Source: Bacteroidota bacterium (GTDB taxonomy: Bacteria > Bacteroidota > Bacteroidia > Chitinophagales > Chitinophagaceae). Taken from it: 51,591 nucleotides of DNA. Every line of letters begins with the position of its first letter. Positions within the stretch are counted from its first letter, which is position 1. This document shows, piece after piece, positions 42,968 to 51,545 of this stretch. A model generated the notes under the pieces. That model worked only from the letters and a program-made list of their open reading frames with translations. It did no database searches and had not been told where the DNA came from. The position numbers were made by a program, and so were the translations under genes. The stretch lies in assembly GCA_018267615.1 (NCBI GenBank), contig JAFDYD010000035.1, forward strand, positions 29,653-81,243, read 5' to 3'.

Positions 42968-44008
42968 CTATTTTCTGAAGAAATACAAAATATAATATAC
43001 GATCGCAGAAAATATTGCGCTCACGGGAATGGTGAGTATCCATGCCCACAATAAATTTATTGTGACGCCCCAGCGAACTGCGGATAAACGTTTTGTTGCG
43101 CCCACGCCCATAATTGAACCGGCAATCGTGTGTGTTGTACTCACCGGGATACCTAATTTCTCCGTGAGAAATAAAGTTAATGCACCCGCAGTTTCTGCGC
43201 TGACTCCTTCAAGTGGTGTAACCTTTGTGATTCTTGTTCCCATGGTCTTTACTATCTTCCATCCACCACTCATTGTACCAAGAGCAATCGCGGTGAAGCT
43301 TGCCAACGGAACCCACATATTTGCATTGATGAATTGCATAAAGGTCATATCATGCCCTTTCGTTTTTTCATAATATATCATAGCGGCGCCAATAATTCCC
43401 ATTACTTTTTGCGCATCATTTCCTCCATGACCCAAACTGAATAACGCTGATGATACAAGTTGCAATCGTCTAAACCAATTATCCGCTTTATAAGGATTCG
43501 CTCTCCGGCAAATATTTACGATCGTTATAGTTATAACAAGTGCTATGAACATTCCAATGAGCGGCGCGAGAAAAATAAAAAGAAAAGTCGGGATTACTTT
43601 CGCATAGTTAATTACATCAGTTCCGTTCTTACTCAATGCACCGGCGTGTGCCAATGCAGCTCCCATAAATCCTCCCAGTAAAGTATGAGAAGAACTGGAA
43701 GGAATACCGAACCACCATGTAAGCAGATTCCAGGTAATGGCTCCAATCAATCCTGCAAATATCACTTCTAGTGTGATGAATTGTTGGTTCACCGACTTCG
43801 CTATCGTATTTCCAATTCTGAATTCACCAATAACATACCGGGAAATAAAAAAAGCGGCAAAGTTAAAAAGCGCAGCCCATAATACGGCCTGAAAAGGAGT
43901 GAGCACTTTGGTGGAAACAATAGTTGCAATTGAATTGGCCGCATCATGAAATCCATTGATATAATCAAAAATCAAAGCCAGTATAATAATGATAACAAGA
44001 AAAGTCAT
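42968..44008 (-). CDS. pit: Low-affinity inorganic phosphate transporter (PiT family)
   Basis: Inner-membrane phosphate (metal-phosphate) importer driven by ion gradients. The two PiT signature repeats are visible: FDYINGFHDAANSIATIVSTKVLTP near residue 15 and LFSLGHGGNDAQKVMGIIGAA near 190; GIPVSTTHTIAGSIMGVGA near 290 also matches. About ten helices span 346 residues. The open frame begins with TTG at 44023, but ATG at 44008 (MTFLVIIIILAL) gives the right N-terminus. It follows the DUF47 gene on the same strand, a standard PiT-regulator pairing, but the two are separated by a word-type inverted repeat of about 84 bases. Confidence 0.95.
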   Translation of the reverse strand: MTFLVIIIILALIFDYINGFHDAANSIATIVSTKVLTPFQAVLWAALFNFAAFFISRYVIGEFRIGNTIAKSVNQQFITLEVIFAGLIGAITWNLLTWWFGIPSSSSHTLLGGFMGAALAHAGALSKNGTDVINYAKVIPTFLFIFLAPLIGMFIALVITITIVNICRRANPYKADNWFRRLQLVSSALFSLGHGGNDAQKVMGIIGAAMIYYEKTKGHDMTFMQFINANMWVPLASFTAIALGTMSGGWKIVKTMGTRITKVTPLEGVSAETAGALTLFLTEKLGIPVSTTHTIAGSIMGVGATKRLSAVRWGVTINLLWAWILTIPVSAIFSAIVYYILYFFRK

Positions 44009-44023
44009 AAGGTTAATTTGCAA

Positions 44024-44107
44024 ATGTGCGAATCTACCAATGTGCGAATTCTTAAATCAAATTTGTTCCAGGAATTCGCACATCTGCACATTGGTAAATT
44101 CGCACAT
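44024..44107. repeat. Inverted repeat of short words between the DUF47 gene and pit
   Basis: The left arm 44024-44051 and right arm 44072-44107 are reverse complements apart from one substitution and one extra word in the right arm. The shared word is ATGTGCG (complement CGCACAT), repeated two or three times per arm. It sits wholly between the two genes of a probable operon, 5 bases from the DUF47 stop and 15 bases from the pit ATG. Confidence 0.85.
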
Positions 44108-44112
44108 CGTGT

Positions 44113-44760
44113 TTATGCATATTTAATAATGATGGACTCGATTACATTGGCTGCATCTTCACATTTATCGGTAACGATTTCCATTACCTGGTAAATTTCT
44201 CTTTTCTTGATTACTTCTTTAGCATCTGGCTCTGTCTCAAACAAGCGGTCAATACTCATATCAAAAATATCGTCGGCCTGGTTTTCTATGCTGTTTACTT
44301 TTACCAGCGCGTCTGTGATCTTGCGCATGTCTTTCATGTTCCTCAATTCCTTTACCGCTGCCCTGATTTGTTCTGTTCCCTGGTCGATCAAATCAGCCAT
44401 TTTCTGAATGCCGGTATCATTCGGATTTACTTTGTAGAAATTAATCTTCTTTGAAGTGGCATATATATAATCGCAAATATCATCGAGTGCATTTGCGAGG
44501 TAGTGGATATCTTCTCTATCGAAAGGAGTAATAAAATTTCTTCCCAACTCCGTAAATATTTTGTGGGTGAGATCGTCATTTACATGCTCCTGGTCTTCTA
44601 CCTGGGATATGATCGCGGCTCTCTTATCAAAATCGGGCTCAGCCACAATATCTTTCAGCAATTTTCCCATTTTCGAGACGCCCTCTGCAACCTCTTCAAA
44701 TAGCGAATAGAAGATCCTGTCTTTGGGCATGAAAATCTTCATAATTGAATTGAGCGCCAT
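44113..44760 (-). CDS. DUF47/PhoU-like phosphate transport regulator
   Basis: A 215-residue helical protein of the DUF47 (PhoU_div) family, usually encoded beside PiT transporters and thought to modulate phosphate uptake. The pattern is typical: FYSLFEEVAEGVSKMGKLLKDIV near residue 16, VEDQEHVNDDLTHKIFTELGRNFITPFDREDIHYLANALDDICDYIYAT near 52, and a C-terminal IYQVMEIVTDKCEDAANVIESI. The DREDI/ALDD segment holds the acidic metal-binding residues of PhoU-type bundles. The frame opens with TTG at 44778; ATG at 44760 is the likely start. An exact TAnnTTTG-type box lies 16 bases upstream on the minus strand. Confidence 0.93.
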   Translation of the reverse strand: MALNSIMKIFMPKDRIFYSLFEEVAEGVSKMGKLLKDIVAEPDFDKRAAIISQVEDQEHVNDDLTHKIFTELGRNFITPFDREDIHYLANALDDICDYIYATSKKINFYKVNPNDTGIQKMADLIDQGTEQIRAAVKELRNMKDMRKITDALVKVNSIENQADDIFDMSIDRLFETEPDAKEVIKKREIYQVMEIVTDKCEDAANVIESIIIKYA

Positions 44761-44775
44761 GTAAAAAATTTGGGG

Positions 44776-44783
44776 CAAAAATA
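44776..44783 (-). promoter_or_regulatory. Probable -7 box of the DUF47-pit operon
   Basis: Read on the minus strand this is TATTTTTG, an exact TAnnTTTG match, placing transcription start about 12 bases before the ATG at 44760. The -33 region has CTTT rather than TTTG. Confidence 0.45.
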
Positions 44784-44885
44784 AAATTATTGTAAGTGGT
44801 TTAAAGAAAAAGGTTTTTGGTAATAATTTCTTAACATAGGAATCATTTTATTTATTTTTATCCCTGCTATCCCAACGCTAACCGG

Positions 44886-46181
44886 ATGAAAAAACTAACG
44901 CTTTTCTTAGTATTCTCTCTCTTTGTCAATGTTTTATCCGCACAATTCCTGATGGATATGGTTGATACAACCAAAGACGTCGGGAAGGGTCTTTTATCGA
45001 TTTACAAGAAATTTGACCAGATCCGGATTGGTGGATACATCCAACCCCAATATCAAATTGCCCAGGACAAGGGTATTAAAGGCTATGCGGGCGGTGACTT
45101 TGGACCGCAGGTATCCAACAGATTTATGATAAGAAGAGGGAGGATCAGATTCGAATATGCCAGGTTCAATGAAGACCACAAGGCATCTGTTCAATTCGTT
45201 TTTCAATTTGATGGAACAGAACGAGGTGTTTTTATTAGGGATTTTTGGGGAAGATATTTTGAAAATAAACTGGAGCTCTTCTCATTCTCGATGGGCATGT
45301 TTGCAAGACCGTTTGGCTACGAGGTAAACCTGGCCTCTTCAGATCGTGAATCACCTGAACGCGGAAGAATGTCGCAAATATTAATGAAGACCGAACGTGA
45401 TCTGGGAGGAATGGTTTCTTTTGAACCGCGAAAAAAAGACCATCCATTACGGTTTTTAAAAATCGATGCAGGATTTTTCAATGGCCAGGGCCTAACTGCT
45501 CCTGCCGATTATGACAGCTACAAAGATTTTATTTCCAGGATATCTTTGAAGCCAATTCATCTATCGCCTACAGTCATGTTTTCTACCGGAATTTCTCTTT
45601 TGTATGGCGGGTTCTATCAGAATACTCCAAATATATATCGGGTAGGTACGAATAGTAACGGAGATAAAAATTTCATACTAGATTCTTCGGCACAGAACAT
45701 TGGAAAGAAAGATCCACGTCGTTATTACGGTGCAGACGCGCAATTAAAAATAAAAAATGCTTGGGGATTTCTGGAGCTACGTGCCGAATACATTTTTGGA
45801 CAGCAAACTTCTACTTACGGAAGTTCAGAAACGCCTTCCGCATTACTACAGGAACCAGCATATATCCGGCATTTCAATGGAGCTTATCTTTATTTTCTTC
45901 AACACATCATCAATCTCCGTCACCAGTTATGTATAAAATATGATTGGTATGATCCGAATACACAAGTAGCGGGGAAAGACATCGGAAAACAGGCAACAAA
46001 TTTGAATGCAACGGATATCAGATTCGGGGATCTTGGAATCGGCTATATCTTTTACTGCAATGAAAATCTCAAGCTGGTTTTGTGGTATGACATTGTCAAA
46101 AATGAAATCACTTCATTACCCGGATATACGCAGGATGTGAAAGACAATGTGCTTACACTAAGACTTCAATTCAGATTTTAA
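44886..46181 (+). CDS. Phosphate-selective porin O/P-type outer membrane channel
   Basis: A 431-residue outer membrane porin of the OprO/OprP family, trimeric 16-strand channels that pass anions. Signal peptide residues 1-19 (LTLFLVFSLFVNVLSAQ) are followed by a short helix and then the family start IRIGGYIQPQYQIA near 47, RFMIRRGRIRFEYARFNEDHKASVQFVFQFDGTERGVFIRDFWGRY near 80-125, and GMFARPFGYEVNLASSDRESPERGRM. The last strand ends in phenylalanine (LTLRLQFRF), as required by the BAM machine. It is divergent from DUF47-pit, suggesting a shared role in phosphate entry, though true phosphate selectivity cannot be read from the sequence. Confidence 0.9.
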   Translation: MKKLTLFLVFSLFVNVLSAQFLMDMVDTTKDVGKGLLSIYKKFDQIRIGGYIQPQYQIAQDKGIKGYAGGDFGPQVSNRFMIRRGRIRFEYARFNEDHKASVQFVFQFDGTERGVFIRDFWGRYFENKLELFSFSMGMFARPFGYEVNLASSDRESPERGRMSQILMKTERDLGGMVSFEPRKKDHPLRFLKIDAGFFNGQGLTAPADYDSYKDFISRISLKPIHLSPTVMFSTGISLLYGGFYQNTPNIYRVGTNSNGDKNFILDSSAQNIGKKDPRRYYGADAQLKIKNAWGFLELRAEYIFGQQTSTYGSSETPSALLQEPAYIRHFNGAYLYFLQHIINLRHQLCIKYDWYDPNTQVAGKDIGKQATNLNATDIRFGDLGIGYIFYCNENLKLVLWYDIVKNEITSLPGYTQDVKDNVLTLRLQFRF

Positions 46182-46251
46182 CCTTGATTATTTTTAATAA
46201 CAGGTAACGCTAAGATAACCTTGCGTTAAAATTCTATTTATACGAGGTAGA

Positions 46252-46259
46252 TATTTTTG
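46252..46259 (+). promoter_or_regulatory. Possible -7 box of the phosphatase-like gene
   Basis: TATTTTTG is an exact TAnnTTTG match, ending 14 bases before the ATG at 46274. No clear TTTG is found at -33. A short hairpin (TAACGC 46205-46210 with GCGTTA 46223-46228) lies upstream without a T run. Confidence 0.35.
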
Positions 46260-46273
46260 TCAAACCTCTCGTA

Positions 46274-47392
46274 ATGAAACCAGCAATCATTTGCATACTT
46301 TTCTTTCACGCATTTTTCACTTCCATCTCGCAGACAAAATCAAAAACGGAAAATATCATCATCATCACTGTCGATGGATTCAGGTGGCAGGAGATTTTTA
46401 GTGGAGCAGATCCAGCGATTATTTCAAATACAGGATTTGTGAAAGACACTTCGCTGATGCGCCAGCTTTATATGGACCCCGATGCGTCTGTGCGTAGAAA
46501 AAAGCTGATGCCTTTCTTTTGGAATGTAATTGCCGAAAAAGGACAGCTTTATGGAAACAGGTTGTTCAATAATAAAGTCAACGTAAAGAATCTGTACAAG
46601 GTATCCTATCCTGGCTACAACGAAATCTTAACTGGGTATACTGACCCGCGTATTGTTATCAATCTTCCCAGGAACAATAACAATATTAATATCCTTGAAT
46701 ATCTAAACAACCAAAAACAGTTTCACGAAAAGGTAGTTGTGTTTAGTTCCTGGAACATCTTCCCTTTTATTTTGAATGAGGAAAGAAGCGGATTAAAAAT
46801 CAACAGTGGTTATGAAGAAATTGAAGGTGAAGAAGCCGATACTGCTTTTCAGAAAATTAATATTGTACAGGGAAATGTTACTGAAAAATCACATACGCGT
46901 TATGATTGGCTCACTTATTTAAGTGCACGTGAATATATCGAACAGCATCATCCCCGTGTAGTATTTTTAGGATTGGGAGAAACAGACGAATTCGCGCATC
47001 ATGGACAATATGATAATTACCTGCAACAGGCAACTGCAATAGATAAAATGATTGCTGATCTCTGGTATTACATTCAAACAAATTCTTTTTACAAAGACAA
47101 AACTACTTTGATCATTACCACTGATCACGGAAGAGGTGCAAAGCCGACATCCTGGTCGGCGCACCATTTATTTGTGCGTGGATCTTCGCAAACATGGTTG
47201 GCAATGATGGGTCCGGATATTTTTCCATTGGGAGAAATAAAAAATGAGCAGCAGATTTATCAGAAACAAATCGCTCCAACTATCGCGATGTTTTTAGGAC
47301 AAAAGTTTGAAACATCTCATCGCACCGACAATCCCATTTCATTGCCCAATACATCAGCAACTACGAGTTTCGAGCTGGCAGGAACAAAATAA
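46274..47392 (+). CDS. Secreted alkaline-phosphatase-superfamily protein
   Basis: A 372-residue exported protein. The signal is residues 1-19 (ending FTSISQ). Superfamily features are visible: IIITVDGFRWQEIFSGADP near residue 29 with the metal aspartate, the nucleophile region KVSYPGYNEILTGYTDPR near 112, where a serine sits in the position of the usual Ser/Thr, GLGETDEFAHHG near 237, and TTDHGRGAKPTSWSAHH near 281. It differs from the protein at 36063 and may be a phosphatase, phosphodiesterase or phosphoglyceromutase-like enzyme. It lies next to the phosphate porin and may release phosphate outside the cytoplasm; that is inference from place. Confidence 0.85.
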   Translation: MKPAIICILFFHAFFTSISQTKSKTENIIIITVDGFRWQEIFSGADPAIISNTGFVKDTSLMRQLYMDPDASVRRKKLMPFFWNVIAEKGQLYGNRLFNNKVNVKNLYKVSYPGYNEILTGYTDPRIVINLPRNNNNINILEYLNNQKQFHEKVVVFSSWNIFPFILNEERSGLKINSGYEEIEGEEADTAFQKINIVQGNVTEKSHTRYDWLTYLSAREYIEQHHPRVVFLGLGETDEFAHHGQYDNYLQQATAIDKMIADLWYYIQTNSFYKDKTTLIITTDHGRGAKPTSWSAHHLFVRGSSQTWLAMMGPDIFPLGEIKNEQQIYQKQIAPTIAMFLGQKFETSHRTDNPISLPNTSATTSFELAGTK

Positions 47393-47406
47393 ATCAATAA
47401 GGGAAA

Positions 47407-47904
47407 TTAATATTGGTGAGCCAATACCGGTCGTATTGGTTCCGAGATAAAAAATGAATACCAGCACAAACCCAGCAACACTGGAATAAATTCTTCATGA
47501 TTGCTTTTATTAAAAACGATGGGTAAGTTATCTGTGCCGGCTTTAATACCACAACGCGCTACAGGAGCCACAGATTTGCTTTTGTATAAAATCAATTCCG
47601 CAAAAGGATCGTTTTGAAAAGAATAATAGAATTTCCTGCCTTCAAGCTCAAGGCTTTCAAGACGAGATGTTTTTTTATCTACCGATATTTTTCCAATCGG
47701 CAATCCGTATTCATTGTTGATAATTGTTTTATTGAAAAGTCCACCGGCTTTTTCAATAAAAAAAACTGCACGATTATTTTCCGCCTGCAACCTGATAGTC
47801 TGCTGATGAATATTATACTTAAGAATTGCGATGGTCGAGTTCGCATCCATCAATTGATATTCAGTAACGCCGGCACTTTGGTTTCTTATGGAAATCCATT
47901 CCAT
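47407..47904 (-). CDS. Unknown protein, beta-rich, possibly Tubby/LURP-like
   Basis: A 165-residue protein without a signal peptide or membrane helix if it starts at ATG 47904 (MEWISIRNQSAG); the frame is open to 48105, but that part has no family character and the longer start is less likely. The sequence alternates short strands with turns: YQLMDANSTIAILKYN, VFFIEKAGGLFNKTIINNEYG, IGKISVDKKTSRLESLELEG and FAELILYKSKSV. The strand-helix layout recalls Tubby-like or LURP-one proteins, a low-confidence impression. It is convergent with the phosphatase-like gene, with 14 bases between stops. No operon partner. Confidence 0.55.
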   Translation of the reverse strand: MEWISIRNQSAGVTEYQLMDANSTIAILKYNIHQQTIRLQAENNRAVFFIEKAGGLFNKTIINNEYGLPIGKISVDKKTSRLESLELEGRKFYYSFQNDPFAELILYKSKSVAPVARCGIKAGTDNLPIVFNKSNHEEFIPVLLGLCWYSFFISEPIRPVLAHQY

Positions 47905-48191
47905 GCAGTAGTATTTAGGTGATAAATTCAACACATAATAGCCAATATCTAAGTCCCTTTTAACTCGAAAACGGGATGGTAACAATTTCTTAATATTGAA
48001 AATTATTTTATGCCAAAAGAGAAAGCCGTTTGTTGGATTTATGCACAAGTAATTCACAGCAGGGCAGTTAATATTGCGGTAACAGAGATAATCGAACAGA
48101 TTCAATAGAAATCTTACCTACACGCTATATATATAGTATAAAGTTCCGCGTCAAAAGCACGAGTTAATATTGGCTTAATGTTCCGATAACA

Positions 48192-48219
48192 TTTCAATCA
48201 TATTACAATAATTCCTTTG
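48192..48219 (+). promoter_or_regulatory. Possible promoter of the TonB-dependent receptor
   Basis: TTTC at 48192-48195, 16 bases, then TTCCTTTG at 48212-48219, seven of eight positions of TAnnTTTG. It would place the start of transcription about 14 bases before the ATG at 48237. Confidence 0.3.
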
Positions 48220-48236
48220 CATAAAATTTTTAACAT

Positions 48237-51200
48237 ATGCACCGCCTCAAGCTGCTTTTGATTTTATGTATTACCGGAACGCTTGCTATGAAATCTTCTT
48301 TCGCTCAGGAAACGACCGCTACTTTGAGCGGACGTGTTTCTGATCCGAAAGGGTTCCCTATCCAGGGCGCCTCAGTAATAGTGAAACATGAACCAACCGG
48401 TTACAGCACCGGCACACAAACAAATGCAAAAGGCATTTATGTAATTCCGAATCTAAAAGTCGGAGGACCTTACACTATAAAAATTTCCTATACAGGATTA
48501 CAGGAACAGACCTTGGACAATATCAATCTTATCCTCGGCAACAATCCTGATCTTAATATCGACATGAAAGCGGACGATAAAAATCTAAAGGAAGTAGTCG
48601 TAGTCGGAGGAAGGAGAGCAAATCCTTCCGGAATAACTGTTGGCAGAGAACAATTAAAAACATTGCCATCGATCGGAAGAAGCATCGGTGATTTTACACG
48701 ACTCACTCCTCAATCAAATAATAACTCATTCGCGGGTTCGAATTTTCGTTACAACAATTTTACATTAGACGGTGCGATCAATAATGATGCAATTGGTTTC
48801 AGTAATTCATTTGGCGGACAAAGCGGCGGCGGTCAAAGTGGAACAGCCGGTGCAGGTACGCGTACCAACCCGTATAGTATTGAAACTATCCAGGAAGTAC
48901 AGGTTCAACTCACGCCTTATGATGTTAAAATTGGAAACTTTACCGGAGGTAGTGTAAATGCAGTAACAAAAAGCGGGACCAACAATTTCCATGGTTCTGT
49001 ATATGGTTATGGAAGAAACCAGGCGCTAATGGGAAAAAGTGTAGATGGATTGAAAACAAAAATCGGATCAGATTTTCACGATTATCAAACAGGGTTTACA
49101 TTAAGCGGCCCGATCGTAAAAAATAAACTTTTCTTTTTCGTCAACGGAGAACTTACACGCAGAACAGAGCCTAGTTTTTATAATGCAGGAGATCCTGGTG
49201 CGGCTATAACAATTGCTGAAGCGCAACAGATACAGACTTTCCTCAAAACAAATTATAATTACGATCCAGGCACGTACACTACTTTCAAAATAAATACTAA
49301 TAGTGATAAAGTATTTGGAAAAATCGATTGGAACATCGATTCAAAAAATACTTTAATGATAAGAGGTTTGTACACGCACGGATGGGGAAACAATCTTGAA
49401 AGAACTTCTACCAATTTCCAATTCTCAACGACAGACTTTATTCAGCACACGAAAAACATCAACCTCGTTGCTGAGTTGAAATCAAAGATTAATAATAATG
49501 TGAACAATCAGTTCATCATAAGTTATATCAACGTTCATGAGTACAGAGAATTTCCTGCAAAGGTCGATGCATCAGGAACTGTGCTCAACGGGCCGGCTCC
49601 ATTTATGGATATTGATAATGGACGTATCTGGCTTGGTACGTGGAGAGAAGCTTCAATTTACAATATGAAGCAACAGACTTTTGAATTAACGGATAACGTA
49701 ACGTGGATAAAAGGAATTAACAAATTTACGTTCGGTACACATAACGAGTTCTACAGTTTATCCTACGGCTTTATCAATTCCTGGAATGGTCGTTGGGAAT
49801 ATGCTGGTGGTTTGAGCGCATTCCTTGCTAACAAACCTTCACGTATACGCGGTGCGTTCACTATCGATCCCACAAAGAATGACAGGCAATCTTTGTACAA
49901 TGATCTTCCCGGAAGTACTTACAATGTAAATCTCACCAGTGTATATGCACAGGATGAAATTTCAATATCCAGGAAATTTAAAATAACTCCAGGCTTGCGC
50001 GTAGACTATCCTTTCCTAAATAAAGATTTTAAAATTGATCCAGCATTGAATGGCACAAATCCAAATAACTATGTGGATCCAAATGCAACATATTCGCATA
50101 CTCCTTTCAGTGAGTTAAATAATAAATGGCTTGGTAAAGCAACACTCTCTCCCAGATTAGGATTTAATTTCGATGTGAAAGGAGATCAAACATTGGTGGT
50201 AAGAGGCGGAACAGGAATTTTTGTTGGAAGAATGCCTTTCGCATGGTTGGGATATGCAAGCACACTCACAGGAAATACTTATGGCAATATCGACTACAAG
50301 CCAGGTGGAAAAGTTGTTGGCCTTGCTGTTGATCCAAACACATTGAAAGATACTGTTACAAAATATGGTGGAGCAGGTGCTTCAAGCACAAGAGAAGTTG
50401 ATATTGTTGATAACAATTTCAAATTACCTTCCATCTGGCGTTCAAGCATCGCTGTGGATGTGAGATTCGGAAATGGATATAAACTTACACTCGACGCGAT
50501 GTATACAAAAACATTGTACGATGTAAAATTCCAGCAGATTAATATCAAGGATTCTGCAGTACAGTATTATTCATCAGGACCTACGCAAACTCCATTCTAT
50601 GCGTCTGGTAAATGGAACAGTCAGTATTCGAATGTTTATTTCCTGAGTAATACAACAGAAGGATATCGCTATAATTTAACTGCGCAAATTAGCAAGGTTA
50701 CAAATGGTATCAGAGTAGGATCACACTCATTGCTGAGCTTGAACTGGTCTGTTGCTTATACTTATGGAATTTCAAAAGATGTGAGCAATGGTATTCGTAA
50801 TTCATTCCAATCTAACTACGAATTGAATCCATCTATCAATCCGGAAAATACGCCGTTGGCTTATTCTAATTTCGATTTACGCCACCGTTTCGTTGCAACG
50901 ATTGCAGGAAGTTTGAATTGGAACGAGTACAACACTACTTCACTTGCATTCTTCTACTCCGGACAATCAGGCAGTCCTTATTCTGTAATTTATACCAATG
51001 CACCATTCGGAAATGCATCCAATGCGCCGCTGCCTTATATACCGATGAACACTGGTGATATCAGGCTTGCCGATTACAAACGGTCCGATGGATCAACTTA
51101 TACAGCCCAACAACAAGCAGCAGATCTCGATATGTTTATTGGTCATGATTCTTATCTGCAATCACGTCGTGGAAAATATGCGGAAAGAAATGGGTTGCGC

Positions 51201-51545
51201 ACTCCATGGAATCATGAAGTGGATATGAAACTCGCACATGAATTCAGATTCAAAGGAAATAACAAGCAACATGGTTTGACTGTTAGCTTCGATGTGTTCA
51301 ATATATTGAACCTGATTAATAATAGCTGGGGACATATTACTTTCGTTACTAACGTCAATAACTATACGGTAAACTTTCTCAAGTTTGCAAACGATGCAAA
51401 TGGAAAAGCTCCGGGCTCACCTGCATCTGGATATTTACCGACATTCAACTATCTGCCTCCGCCGGCTGGACAGGATCATTACTACACGAACGATCCTATC
51501 AATTCACGTTGGCAAGGACAACTTGGTTTGAAGTACACGTTCTAG
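48237..51545 (+). CDS. Oar-like TonB-dependent receptor with N-terminal carboxypeptidase-regulatory-like domain
   Basis: A complete 1102-residue outer membrane receptor. Signal peptide residues 1-23 (ITGTLAMKSSFAQ); a carboxypeptidase D regulatory-like beta domain at about 28-110 (TLSGRVSDPKGFPIQGASVIVKH); the plug at about 115-245, with GREQLKTLPSIGRSIGDFTRLTP, NFTLDGAINNDAIGFSN and GGSVNAVTKSGTNNFHGSVYGYGRN, the usual Oar-type order; then the 22-strand barrel to the last strand GQLGLKYTF ending in phenylalanine. No SusD partner follows before the window end 46 bases on, so it is not a typical polysaccharide-utilisation SusC. The ligand is unknown. Oar homologues are linked to development, adhesion or secretion in other taxa. 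Confidence 0.9.
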   Translation: MHRLKLLLILCITGTLAMKSSFAQETTATLSGRVSDPKGFPIQGASVIVKHEPTGYSTGTQTNAKGIYVIPNLKVGGPYTIKISYTGLQEQTLDNINLILGNNPDLNIDMKADDKNLKEVVVVGGRRANPSGITVGREQLKTLPSIGRSIGDFTRLTPQSNNNSFAGSNFRYNNFTLDGAINNDAIGFSNSFGGQSGGGQSGTAGAGTRTNPYSIETIQEVQVQLTPYDVKIGNFTGGSVNAVTKSGTNNFHGSVYGYGRNQALMGKSVDGLKTKIGSDFHDYQTGFTLSGPIVKNKLFFFVNGELTRRTEPSFYNAGDPGAAITIAEAQQIQTFLKTNYNYDPGTYTTFKINTNSDKVFGKIDWNIDSKNTLMIRGLYTHGWGNNLERTSTNFQFSTTDFIQHTKNINLVAELKSKINNNVNNQFIISYINVHEYREFPAKVDASGTVLNGPAPFMDIDNGRIWLGTWREASIYNMKQQTFELTDNVTWIKGINKFTFGTHNEFYSLSYGFINSWNGRWEYAGGLSAFLANKPSRIRGAFTIDPTKNDRQSLYNDLPGSTYNVNLTSVYAQDEISISRKFKITPGLRVDYPFLNKDFKIDPALNGTNPNNYVDPNATYSHTPFSELNNKWLGKATLSPRLGFNFDVKGDQTLVVRGGTGIFVGRMPFAWLGYASTLTGNTYGNIDYKPGGKVVGLAVDPNTLKDTVTKYGGAGASSTREVDIVDNNFKLPSIWRSSIAVDVRFGNGYKLTLDAMYTKTLYDVKFQQINIKDSAVQYYSSGPTQTPFYASGKWNSQYSNVYFLSNTTEGYRYNLTAQISKVTNGIRVGSHSLLSLNWSVAYTYGISKDVSNGIRNSFQSNYELNPSINPENTPLAYSNFDLRHRFVATIAGSLNWNEYNTTSLAFFYSGQSGSPYSVIYTNAPFGNASNAPLPYIPMNTGDIRLADYKRSDGSTYTAQQQAADLDMFIGHDSYLQSRRGKYAERNGLRTPWNHEVDMKLAHEFRFKGNNKQHGLTVSFDVFNILNLINNSWGHITFVTNVNNYTVNFLKFANDANGKAPGSPASGYLPTFNYLPPPAGQDHYYTNDPINSRWQGQLGLKYTF

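Noticed and set aside
37386..44107. CRISPR interpretation of the short-word repeats
   Set aside because: The words are 7-8 bases with no spacers of regular length, and are arranged as inverted arms rather than direct repeats with unique spacers; no cas genes are present.
46205..46228. TAACGC/GCGTTA hairpin after the porin as a terminator
   Set aside because: Six base pairs, a 12-base loop and no T tract on either strand; noted only as context for the downstream promoter box.
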